Shown here: positions 24,869 through 31,915 of the stretch, in pieces
Layout of the letters: every line of letters starts with the position of its first letter
Numbering within the stretch: position 1 is the first letter of the stretch
Assembly (NCBI GenBank): GCA_002390205.1
Contig: DGOV01000070.1
Coordinates: 1 to 34,323, forward strand
DNA: 34,323 nt
Origin: Proteobacteria bacterium UBA4457
Lineage (GTDB): Bacteria > Pseudomonadota > Gammaproteobacteria > Ga0077536
Direction of reading: 5' to 3'
Notes under the pieces: model-generated
What the model saw: only the letters and a program-made list of their open reading frames with translations
Databases searched by the model: none
Told to the model about the DNA's origin: nothing
Position numbers and translations under genes: made by a program

Positions 24869-25873
24869 ATGAAAAAGTACCAGATTATATCTGATAGTGG
24901 GATAGATGATCTTCAGCTGGTTGAAGCAGACGTCCCCTCTGTTGGCGAACTAGATGTTTTAGTTAGAATGAAAGCCTCCTCCATTAATTACCGAGACTTA
25001 GCGACGATAGAAAACCCTACCCCTAGAAATATCAGCTTTCCGCTCGTTCCCAATTCTGATGGCGTGGGTGAGGTGATTGAAGTTGGAAGTAAGGTGACTA
25101 GAGTGGCAGTTGGTGATCGCGTTTGTGGTATTTTTTTTCAGTCATGGGTGGACGGTGAAATCACCAGTACTGATATGGCAAATGCACTGGGTGGAACTAT
25201 TGATGGGGTGCTATCCGAGTATCGAAAATTTGATGAGAAAGGTGTAGTGAAAGTCCCTGAACATTTAACAGATACCGAAGCGTCGACTCTTCCTTGTGCT
25301 GGGGTGACTGCCTGGAATAGCTTGGTTGAAAAAGGCTCTTTGAAACCGGGTAGTAGCGTTTTATTATTAGGGACAGGTGGTGTTTCTATCATGGCACTCC
25401 AGATTTGTCAGATGCTTGGTGTGAAAGCTATCTTAACCTCATCGAGTGATGAAAAATTAATAAAAGCCAAGGCATTAGGCGCCTGGCACGTTATAAATTA
25501 TAAAAGAGAGCCCAACTGGGATCTCCAAGTATTAGAAATGACTAATGGCATAGGAGTTGATCATGTTGTCGAAGTAGGTGGTGCTGGAACTTTGTCCAAG
25601 TCTATTAACTCTGTTCGCATCTCTGGTTCCATAGGATTAATAGGTATTTTGACAGGAGGGATGATCGACCCGACTTCAATACTAAGAAAGTCTCTTCATG
25701 TGCATGGAATTTATGTAGGGCATCGCCGAATGTTTGAAGATATGAACAGAGCAATTTCAGTCCATAAAATGAGACCGGTAATTGATCACTGCTACTCTAT
25801 CGATACTGCTAGGGAAGCATACCATGCGATGAGAGCGGCGAAACATTTTGGGAAATTGGCTATTACACTTTGA
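24869..25873 (+). CDS. NAD(P)-dependent MDR-family oxidoreductase (quinone reductase/alcohol dehydrogenase-like)
   Basis: The 334-residue medium-chain dehydrogenase/reductase has a GroES-like catalytic domain (KASSINYRDLATIENP, PNSDGVGEVIEVG) and a Rossmann domain with LLLGTGGVSIMALQ. The acidic cluster of structural-zinc cysteines is absent, as in quinone-oxidoreductase-like members. The middle segment VGGAGTLSKSIN and the C-terminal tail AKHFGKLAITL are typical. Substrate is unknown. AGGAATT precedes the ATG. Divergent arrangement with the PNPOx-like gene suggests shared control of two redox proteins. Confidence 0.85.
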   Translation: MKKYQIISDSGIDDLQLVEADVPSVGELDVLVRMKASSINYRDLATIENPTPRNISFPLVPNSDGVGEVIEVGSKVTRVAVGDRVCGIFFQSWVDGEITSTDMANALGGTIDGVLSEYRKFDEKGVVKVPEHLTDTEASTLPCAGVTAWNSLVEKGSLKPGSSVLLLGTGGVSIMALQICQMLGVKAILTSSSDEKLIKAKALGAWHVINYKREPNWDLQVLEMTNGIGVDHVVEVGGAGTLSKSINSVRISGSIGLIGILTGGMIDPTSILRKSLHVHGIYVGHRRMFEDMNRAISVHKMRPVIDHCYSIDTAREAYHAMRAAKHFGKLAITL

Positions 25874-26003
25874 TTAGTTGTTAATGTGATCGAAAAACGG
25901 TGTTTTTGAGGGCGGGCTAAAATTTGGCGAGCAAACATAACTACTTCTATATGGCTTTGAGTTATTATTAATCGCTTTTTCAAGGTAGGAGAATTGTCAA
26001 GAT

Positions 26004-26609
26004 ATGTCGTATACAATTTCACTTTATGGCTCTGGTGGTGCACGCTCCGCAAGGTGCCGCTGGGTTCTTAACGAGCTCCAGCTGGAATATGAATATATAG
26101 AAGAGCCCGGTTTGATAGGTAGTGAAAAACTTCGTCAGCTCCATCCTCAGTCGAAAATCCCTGCTGCTGTAATTAATGGCGCTGTATTATTCGAATCATC
26201 CGCTATATGTAGCTATCTTTGTGACCTAAAGTCCGAATCAAGCCTAATTCCTTTACCTGGAACCTTACAAAGGGGGTTGCATGATCAATGGATATCCTTT
26301 GCGCAGTCCGAGGTTGAAGCATACTTGTGGAGTAATGTTAAACATAGGAGCTTATATCCTGAAGAGCGCAGAGTCCCTGGTGTTATTGAACAAAATAATA
26401 TCGAGATCCAGTCGGGGCTTAAGGTTTTAAATGCTGCTCTGTCCAAATCTGATTATATTTTAGGTGATGAATTTCAGGTTACAGATATTATTTTAGGATG
26501 GACGCTCAATTGGGCAAGACGTTTAGGTGTGATGAATGACTACCCCAGACTCATGGCCTATAACAAGAGTCTTTTGCAAAGGAAGCATTGCATCCTCAAT
26601 CCGGAATAA
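26004..26609 (+). CDS. Glutathione S-transferase family protein
   Basis: This 201-residue protein has a thioredoxin-like N-terminal domain (SYTISLYGSGGARSARCRWVLNEL) and the GSH-binding SNAIL-like ESSAICSYLCD around residues 66-76. An all-helical C-terminal domain ends DIILGWTLNWARRLG. The active-site residue is probably a Ser in GGARSA. Class and substrate are unclear. GGTAGGAG lies about 13 bases upstream of the ATG. A 130-base gap before it holds only an AAAAAC-GGT-GTTTTT mini-hairpin (25893-25907) and no gene. Presence of GST fits a cell that also uses glutathione for formaldehyde. Confidence 0.85.
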   Translation: MSYTISLYGSGGARSARCRWVLNELQLEYEYIEEPGLIGSEKLRQLHPQSKIPAAVINGAVLFESSAICSYLCDLKSESSLIPLPGTLQRGLHDQWISFAQSEVEAYLWSNVKHRSLYPEERRVPGVIEQNNIEIQSGLKVLNAALSKSDYILGDEFQVTDIILGWTLNWARRLGVMNDYPRLMAYNKSLLQRKHCILNPE

Positions 26610-26645
26610 TGCTATGAGGATTGAATTTTTAGTTTTTGGATTACT

Positions 26646-27110
26646 ATGAGTAATACTTGTCTAGCTTCTGATCGAATTTGGATGAAAGAAGCAATAGCGA
26701 TGGCTAAAATTGCGGCTGAGAGCAATGAAGTTCCCGTCGGAGCTGTTATGGTCGCGGATAACGAAGTTATCAGTAGAGGGCACAACGTAACGATTCGAGA
26801 TAATGATCCCACTGGGCATGCTGAAGTGATAGCTATCAGAAGAGCTGCTGATGCTTTGGGCAATTACCGTATGTCTGGCGCGACTCTTTATGTGACCTTA
26901 GAGCCCTGTGCAATGTGCGCAGGAGCAATAATTCAAGCCCGTGTTTCTCGAGTTGTTTTTGGTGCTTATGATAAACGATATGGCGCTGTAGAAAGCGGTG
27001 TTGATGTCCTTTGTCACCCTTCGATGAATCATCATGCCCAATATACTGGTGGAGTAGAAATGCTAGAATGTTCTCAAATCTTGTCATCATTTTTCAAGTC
27101 ACGTCGTTGA
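26646..27110 (+). CDS. tadA: tRNA-specific adenosine deaminase
   Basis: TadA converts adenosine 34 of tRNA-Arg(ACG) to inosine. The 154-residue protein has the catalytic zinc site H58 and E60 (GHAEVIAI) with C88 and C91 (PCAMCAGAI). It also has the following family segment RVVFGAYDKRYGAVES and the C-terminal helix. The ATG at 26646 gives MSNTCLASDRIWMKEAI with WM-x-x-A, the usual beginning. pncC starts nine bases downstream; the two are probably co-transcribed. Confidence 0.95.
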   Translation: MSNTCLASDRIWMKEAIAMAKIAAESNEVPVGAVMVADNEVISRGHNVTIRDNDPTGHAEVIAIRRAADALGNYRMSGATLYVTLEPCAMCAGAIIQARVSRVVFGAYDKRYGAVESGVDVLCHPSMNHHAQYTGGVEMLECSQILSSFFKSRR

Positions 27111-27119
27111 GGTTGTGTA

Positions 27120-27623
27120 ATGGATAAATTTGAAATTTTGAATGAATCTATTAGGGAGCAATCTGAAGATTTTGGTCAAATACTACTTGAAAGAGGCTGG
27201 CGTTTTGCTACGGCTGAGTCCTGTACCGGTGGCTGGATAGCCAAAGTACTTACCTCGGTTGTAGGCAGTTCCGGTTGGTTCGAAGCGGGGCTGGTGACCT
27301 ACTCTAATGAGGCAAAAATTAATTTCTTATCTGTTTCTCCCATGATAATTGAAAAACATGGGGCAGTGAGCTCCGAGACGGCAAAAGAGATGGTAGAAGG
27401 GCTTCTAAGAGCTACGGGAGTAGATATTGGTGTTTCTGTAACTGGTATAGCCGGACCTACAGGCGGGACTGCAGGTAAGCCAGTTGGGACAGTTTGGTTC
27501 GGTTTTTCGGCTTTAGGACAAGAAACAGTAACGACTTGTCTACAAATTGATGGGAGCAGGGATGTTGTCAGGGCGAAGGCTGTCAATTTTAGTCTGGCGA
27601 CGCTTATAAAGATGCTTTCCTAG
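27120..27623 (+). CDS. pncC: Nicotinamide-nucleotide amidohydrolase (CinA C-terminal domain)
   Basis: PncC deamidates NMN to NaMN in NAD salvage. The 167-residue protein is the stand-alone CinA C-terminal domain, without the N-terminal CinA part. Signature segments are AESCTGGWIAKVLTSVVGSS, WFEAGLVTYSNEAK, GAVSSETAKEM and SVTGIAGPTGGTAGKPVGTVW. The recA gene follows after 122 bases, the standard gammaproteobacterial pair. Its start has GAGG nearby (TTGAGGTTGTGTA). Confidence 0.93.
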   Translation: MDKFEILNESIREQSEDFGQILLERGWRFATAESCTGGWIAKVLTSVVGSSGWFEAGLVTYSNEAKINFLSVSPMIIEKHGAVSSETAKEMVEGLLRATGVDIGVSVTGIAGPTGGTAGKPVGTVWFGFSALGQETVTTCLQIDGSRDVVRAKAVNFSLATLIKMLS

Positions 27624-27652
27624 AAAATGTATAGATTTAACTACGAATTTGA

Positions 27653-27668
27653 TGAACCCTTTAGTTCA
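27653..27668. promoter_or_regulatory. Palindrome TGAAC-N6-GTTCA upstream of recA
   Basis: TGAAC (27653-27657) and GTTCA (27664-27668) are separated by six bases, a 16-bp site 78 bases before the recA ATG. No canonical CTGT-N8-ACAG SOS box was found between pncC and recA. GAAC/GTTC half-sites are used by LexA in some other bacterial groups, though with other spacings, so this is a candidate operator only. Confidence 0.45.
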
Positions 27669-27708
27669 ATTGTGCAATAATTTAACTAACGGCCGTATAG
27701 AAATACTG

Positions 27709-27723
27709 AGAGAGTAACTCTCT
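27709..27723. promoter_or_regulatory. Palindrome AGAGAGTAACTCTCT in the recA 5' region
   Basis: Seven-base arms AGAGAGT and ACTCTCT meet around a single A, a perfect 15-base palindrome 22 bases before the recA ATG. A possible -10 (TATAGA, 27696-27701) lies upstream, so the palindrome would sit near the transcription start. It may be an operator or a tight mRNA hairpin. Confidence 0.5.
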
Positions 27724-27745
27724 ACATAACAGAGGCATATTGAGT

Positions 27746-28777
27746 ATGAATGATAATAAGGAAAAAGCCTTAGGGGCCGCATTGGCGCAAATCGAAAAGC
27801 AGTTTGGGACCGGCTCAATAATGCGGTTGGGGGATGAGGGCGCACTACCTGATATTGAGGTCGTTTCAACTGGATCTTTGAGCCTTGATACCGCTCTTGG
27901 TGTTGGGGGCTTGCCAAAGGGCAGAGTTGTAGAGATTTATGGGCCTGAATCATCCGGTAAGACTACTTTGACGCTTCATGTGATAGCCGAAATGCAAAAA
28001 ATCGGTGGTACTGCTGCATTTGTAGATGCAGAGCACGCGCTAGATCCTCAGTATGCAGCCAAACTAGGTGTCAACACCGACAGTCTATTAGTCTCTCAGC
28101 CAGACACTGGTGAGCAGGCGCTTGAGATCACTGATATGTTGGTGCGCTCCAGTGCGGTAGATATTGTTGTCATTGACTCTGTGGCTGCACTTACCCCGAA
28201 AGCAGAGATTGAGGGCGACATGGGTGATCACCATGTGGGACTTCAGGCGAGATTAATGTCTCAAGCACTCCGTAAGCTTACGTCTAATATAAAACGCTCG
28301 AATACACTAGTTATCTTTATCAATCAGATCCGTATGAAAATTGGTGTGATGTTTGGCAGTCCAGAAACTACAACTGGAGGAAATGCGCTTAAGTTTTACT
28401 CCTCTGTTCGGTTGGATATTCGTCGGATTGGTGCTATCAAACGGGGTGATGAAATTGTTGGAAACGAGACACGTGTAAAGGTGGTGAAAAATAAGGTTGC
28501 GCCACCCTTCAAGCAGGCACTTTTTGATATCCTTTACAATGAAGGGATCTCCTTGGAGAGTGAGCTGATAGAGCTTGGTGTAGCGCATGGTTTTATGGAG
28601 AAAACAGGTGCTTGGTACAGCTATAATGGAGAACGGTTAGGGCAAGGTAAAGAAAATGTGCGACAGTTTTTAAAAGCTAACCCCACTATTAAAGAATCAA
28701 TTGAAGCATCCGTGCGAGAAAAAATAATACCCGAGAAGCCTATCAAGGAAGTCTCTGAGGAGACAGAAGCTGATTGA
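27746..28777 (+). CDS. recA: Recombinase RecA
   Basis: RecA polymerises on single-stranded DNA for strand exchange and triggers LexA self-cleavage. The 343-residue protein begins MNDNKEKALGAALAQIEKQF. Walker A is GPESSGKT at 66-73, exactly as in E. coli, and VVIDSVAALTPK is Walker B. The L2 region GVMFGSPETTTGGNALKFYSS is intact. The ATG at 27746 is chosen over an in-frame TTG two codons upstream because it gives the standard N-terminus; AGAGG lies upstream. The acidic C-terminal tail (KEVSEETEAD) is typical. The noncanonical promoter palindromes are described separately. Confidence 0.98.
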   Translation: MNDNKEKALGAALAQIEKQFGTGSIMRLGDEGALPDIEVVSTGSLSLDTALGVGGLPKGRVVEIYGPESSGKTTLTLHVIAEMQKIGGTAAFVDAEHALDPQYAAKLGVNTDSLLVSQPDTGEQALEITDMLVRSSAVDIVVIDSVAALTPKAEIEGDMGDHHVGLQARLMSQALRKLTSNIKRSNTLVIFINQIRMKIGVMFGSPETTTGGNALKFYSSVRLDIRRIGAIKRGDEIVGNETRVKVVKNKVAPPFKQALFDILYNEGISLESELIELGVAHGFMEKTGAWYSYNGERLGQGKENVRQFLKANPTIKESIEASVREKIIPEKPIKEVSEETEAD

Positions 28778-28817
28778 TACGTCCACCAAGTCAGCTCGAA
28801 ACTGTGCGCTGGGTATA

Positions 28818-29234
28818 TTGTCTAGGCGGGAGCATAGTCGGATAGAGTTGAGGACCAAGCTCCTTGTTAAAGAGTTTTCAGTTGAGCAGGTCGATAATGT
28901 TCTGGATGTACTTGCACACGAAGGGTTGCAAAATGATCAAAGATTTGCAGAGTCTTATATACGTTTTCGGAGTAGGCGCGGCTTTGGTTTGAGGCGCTTG
29001 CTTCAGGAGCTAGAACGACGAGGTGTATCAGCTTCGATCGCTCATCAGGCCGCAGCGGATTCGGATGTTGATTTTTATCAGGTTGCTGAGGCTGCCTGTA
29101 AAAAAAAGTTTTCTCGAAAAGCTGCAACTATATTAGAGAAATCTAAGCAGGTGAGGTTCATGCAATACAGAGGTTTTTATAGTGAAGAAGTTGACCAGGC
29201 AATTAGTATGTTGAGTGATGATGAAAACATCTGA
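28818..29234 (+). CDS. recX: Recombination regulatory protein RecX
   Basis: RecX binds RecA filaments and limits their activity. The open frame from the first conventional start, a TTG at 28818, gives 138 residues: SRREHSRIELRTKLL, then LAHEGLQNDQRFAESYIRFRSRRGFGLRRLLQELERRGVS, the family core. In the same frame upstream the codons read KSARNCALGIL without a stop back into recA, and this matches the usual RecX N-terminal helix (RAxRxLxxREHS). No ATG, GTG or TTG occurs there, only ATT (28773) or CTG. The true start may therefore be further upstream. It ends overlapping alaS by 17 bases. Confidence 0.88.
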   Translation: MSRREHSRIELRTKLLVKEFSVEQVDNVLDVLAHEGLQNDQRFAESYIRFRSRRGFGLRRLLQELERRGVSASIAHQAAADSDVDFYQVAEAACKKKFSRKAATILEKSKQVRFMQYRGFYSEEVDQAISMLSDDENI

Positions 29235-31842
29235 GATCCGCCAAGTATTTCTAGATTATTTCAAGGATGAGTCTCATCAGCTTGTTGAAAGCAGTTCACT
29301 TGTTCCCGCTAATGACTCCACTTTGCTTTTTACGAATGCAGGTATGGTTCAATTTAAAGATGTTTTTCTTGGGTTAGAGGATCTTGGATATAGGCGCGCA
29401 ACGTCATCTCAACGATGTGTCCGAGCTGGAGGGAAGCACAATGATCTAGATAATGTTGGTTATACGGCACGACATCACACCTTCTTTGAAATGCTCGGAA
29501 ATTTTAGCTTTGGAGACTATTTTAAGAAAGAGGCAATAGCTTTTGCCTGGGACATGCTTACGAACAAGTTTGGTCTGCCTCCGGAGCGTTTGTGGATAAC
29601 AGTTTATGAAGATGACCAAGAAGCATCTAATATCTGGCTAGAAGATATTGGAGTAGATCCCACTAGGTTCTCAAAATGTGGAGAGAAAGATAATTTTTGG
29701 ACCATGGGGGAAACGGGGCCATGCGGACCATGCTCTGAGATTTTTTATGACCATGGGATTGAGATTCCTGGTGGACCACCTGGTAGTCCTGAAGAAGATG
29801 GCGATCGTTATGTCGAAATATGGAATCTTGTTTTCATGCAGTACGAGAGGTCTACATCGGGAGATCTGACACCCATTCCTAGGCCTTCTGTCGATACTGG
29901 TATGGGTTTAGAGCGCCTGGCAGCGGTACTTCAAGGGGTGCACAATAACTACGACATTGATTTATTTAAGAATCTGATTTCAGCAGTAAGAGTTGAGTGT
30001 CCCCTTGATGAGCCAGATAGTTCTTCTCTGAGAGTCATCGCAGATCATATTCGCTCAAGTGTTTTTCTGTGCTTAGATGGGATTAGTCCTACCAATGAAG
30101 GACGTGGTTACGTATTAAGGCGAATCATTCGTCGCGCTCTGAGGCATGGTCATAAAATAGGAATTACAGAGCCTTTTTTTCATAACTTAGTAAGTGCTCT
30201 TGCCGACGAGATGGGAGATGCGTACCCTGAGCTACGCCTGCGCGCCGGGGAGATTGGAGATACTTTAAAAGCTGAAGAATTACGTTTTGCAGAAACCTTA
30301 GCACAAGGTATGAGTATTCTAGAAACAGCTATCTCTAAGCTTAAAAGTCCTATGATCCCTGGGAATGTTATTTTTCGTTTGTATGATACCTACGGATTCC
30401 CATATGACCTGACCGCAGATATTGCTCGTGAGAGAAACCTTGTGCTAGATTCTGAAGGTTTTGATGTTGCAATGGCACAGCAAAAACAAAGAGCGCGCGA
30501 AGGTAGTCAGTTTAGAGGTAATTCAACCGAAGCAAATATCCGTGTCGGAGATCTTGCTGAGATTGGTAGCCAGCAGCTATTTTATGGTTACGACCAACTA
30601 TCATCGAAAGTAAAGGTTGTTGGTTTATTCAAAGACGATGAGCCCGTTTTAGAAGTTAAAGCTGAAGCGGATGCGACGATCATACTCGATGGCACACCGT
30701 TTTATGCCGAATCCGGAGGACAGGTTGGAGATACTGGTCAGCTGGTTGTCAATGGACAGCCTGCTTTCGAGGTTAAAGATACCCAGAAACGAGCTGGAAT
30801 CTTTTTGCATTCTGGAACAGTTTCCAAGGGAAAAATTTGTGTTGGTGATTCTTTAGAAGCTATGGTCGATGTTAAAAATAGAAAGTCTATTCGGAGCAAT
30901 CATTCAGCGACGCACTTGTTGCATGCAGCATTACGCGAATTGCTCGGTGTACATATTGAACAGAAAGGTTCTTTGGTTGATGACATGCGATTGAGATTCG
31001 ACTTTTCCCACCCGAAGCGGGTAACTAAAGAACAAATCGCTGAAATTGAGCATCTCGTCAATCGAAAAATACGTGACAATTACGAAATTATTTCTGAGGT
31101 GGTGCCATATGCAGAGGCGATCAAAAATGGTGCAATGGCGTTGTTTGGTGAAAAGTATGGGAATCAAGTTAGAGTACTATCTATGGGAAACTTCTCTACA
31201 GAGCTTTGCGGCGGGACGCATGCTTTAAGGACGGGTGATATTGGTGGGCTAAAAATCGTGTCTGAGTCTGGGGTTGCTTCTGGTGTAAGACGAATTGAAT
31301 GCATAACGGGTGAAGTTTTGACTTCACACTTAGTCGAGTATGACTTTAGTCAGTTGAGAATTAGTGCTTTGGTGAAATCGAGTGTGCCAGAGATAGAAAA
31401 CAAAGTTCAACAGATTCTAGAGAGAAATCGTATTCTCGAAAAGGAAGCTCAAAGTTTAAGATCTAAATTAGCAGGACAATCGAGAGCTGATTTGACGGAT
31501 AATACTATTTCCGTCAACGGAGTTTTAGTTGTAGCCCATTTAATTGATGGGGCAGATTTAGAGACCTTGAGAAGCGCTTGTGATGATCTTAAATCCAACC
31601 ATGACAAGTGTGTGATCATTCTAGCATCAGTAGAAAATGGGAAAATACACTTAATAGCGGGGGTCAGCAAAGCTTTTACCAAGGTTATAAAAGCTGGCGA
31701 ACTTGTTAATTTTGTAGCAGCTCAAGTTGGAGGAAAAGGTGGCGGTCGTCCTGATATGGCTCAGGCTGGAGGCACCAACATTGATGCCTTACCTGGTGCT
31801 CTAGCATCCGTAGAGAGTTGGGTTAAGAAAAAAACTTCATAA
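29218..31842 (+). CDS. alaS: Alanyl-tRNA synthetase
   Basis: AlaS charges tRNA-Ala and edits mischarged serine or glycine. The 874-residue length is normal (E. coli 876). Class II motifs are RxxTSSQRCVRAGGKHNDLDNVG and HHTFFEMLGNFSFGDYFKKE near the N-terminus, with PSVDTGMGLERL at motif 3. The editing domain has the zinc-site HSATHLLHAALRELLG and, about 100 residues on, ELCGGTH. The C-terminal C-Ala domain ends GGKGGGRPDMAQAGG. GTG 29215, ATG 29218 and ATG 29221 are all possible starts; ATG 29218 is used here. It starts inside recX, so translation is coupled. Confidence 0.97.
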   Translation: MMKTSEIRQVFLDYFKDESHQLVESSSLVPANDSTLLFTNAGMVQFKDVFLGLEDLGYRRATSSQRCVRAGGKHNDLDNVGYTARHHTFFEMLGNFSFGDYFKKEAIAFAWDMLTNKFGLPPERLWITVYEDDQEASNIWLEDIGVDPTRFSKCGEKDNFWTMGETGPCGPCSEIFYDHGIEIPGGPPGSPEEDGDRYVEIWNLVFMQYERSTSGDLTPIPRPSVDTGMGLERLAAVLQGVHNNYDIDLFKNLISAVRVECPLDEPDSSSLRVIADHIRSSVFLCLDGISPTNEGRGYVLRRIIRRALRHGHKIGITEPFFHNLVSALADEMGDAYPELRLRAGEIGDTLKAEELRFAETLAQGMSILETAISKLKSPMIPGNVIFRLYDTYGFPYDLTADIARERNLVLDSEGFDVAMAQQKQRAREGSQFRGNSTEANIRVGDLAEIGSQQLFYGYDQLSSKVKVVGLFKDDEPVLEVKAEADATIILDGTPFYAESGGQVGDTGQLVVNGQPAFEVKDTQKRAGIFLHSGTVSKGKICVGDSLEAMVDVKNRKSIRSNHSATHLLHAALRELLGVHIEQKGSLVDDMRLRFDFSHPKRVTKEQIAEIEHLVNRKIRDNYEIISEVVPYAEAIKNGAMALFGEKYGNQVRVLSMGNFSTELCGGTHALRTGDIGGLKIVSESGVASGVRRIECITGEVLTSHLVEYDFSQLRISALVKSSVPEIENKVQQILERNRILEKEAQSLRSKLAGQSRADLTDNTISVNGVLVVAHLIDGADLETLRSACDDLKSNHDKCVIILASVENGKIHLIAGVSKAFTKVIKAGELVNFVAAQVGGKGGGRPDMAQAGGTNIDALPGALASVESWVKKKTS

Positions 31843-31856
31843 ACCGTTATAGTGTC

Positions 31857-31873
31857 CGCCCCATCTTGGGGTG
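31857..31873 (+). terminator. Short GC-rich hairpin between alaS and lysC
   Basis: CCCCA-TCT-TGGGG (31859-31871), extendable by a G-T and a C-G pair to seven base pairs, lies 15 bases after the alaS stop. There is no poly-T tail (GTTCGAT follows), so it is a weak terminator at best or a processing or pausing hairpin. It leaves only about 40 bases to the lysC start. Confidence 0.35.
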
Positions 31874-31903
31874 TTCGATACATACTTTAACTAACTAAAT
31901 GGC

Positions 31904-31915
31904 GAGTTATAACTC
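31904..31915. promoter_or_regulatory. 12-bp palindrome adjoining the lysC start codon
   Basis: GAGTTATAACTC is a perfect 12-base palindrome ending directly before the lysC ATG at 31916. It covers the expected Shine-Dalgarno position, and GAG is the only SD-like sequence. The pyrF upstream repeat (5237-5248) differs by one base. It could block ribosome access as a hairpin, or be bound by a protein. Confidence 0.45.

Noticed and set aside
25893..25907. Intrinsic terminator after the MDR gene
   Set aside because: AAAAAC-GGT-GTTTTT is A/T only apart from one pair and lacks a GC-rich stem and following T tract.
27624..27745. Canonical E. coli-type SOS box for recA
   Set aside because: No CTGT-N8-ACAG found; CTGA...ACAG is too widely spaced.
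31843..31915. Lysine riboswitch before lysC
   Set aside because: The gap is 73 bases, far shorter than the roughly 170-base L-box, and no consensus element is visible.
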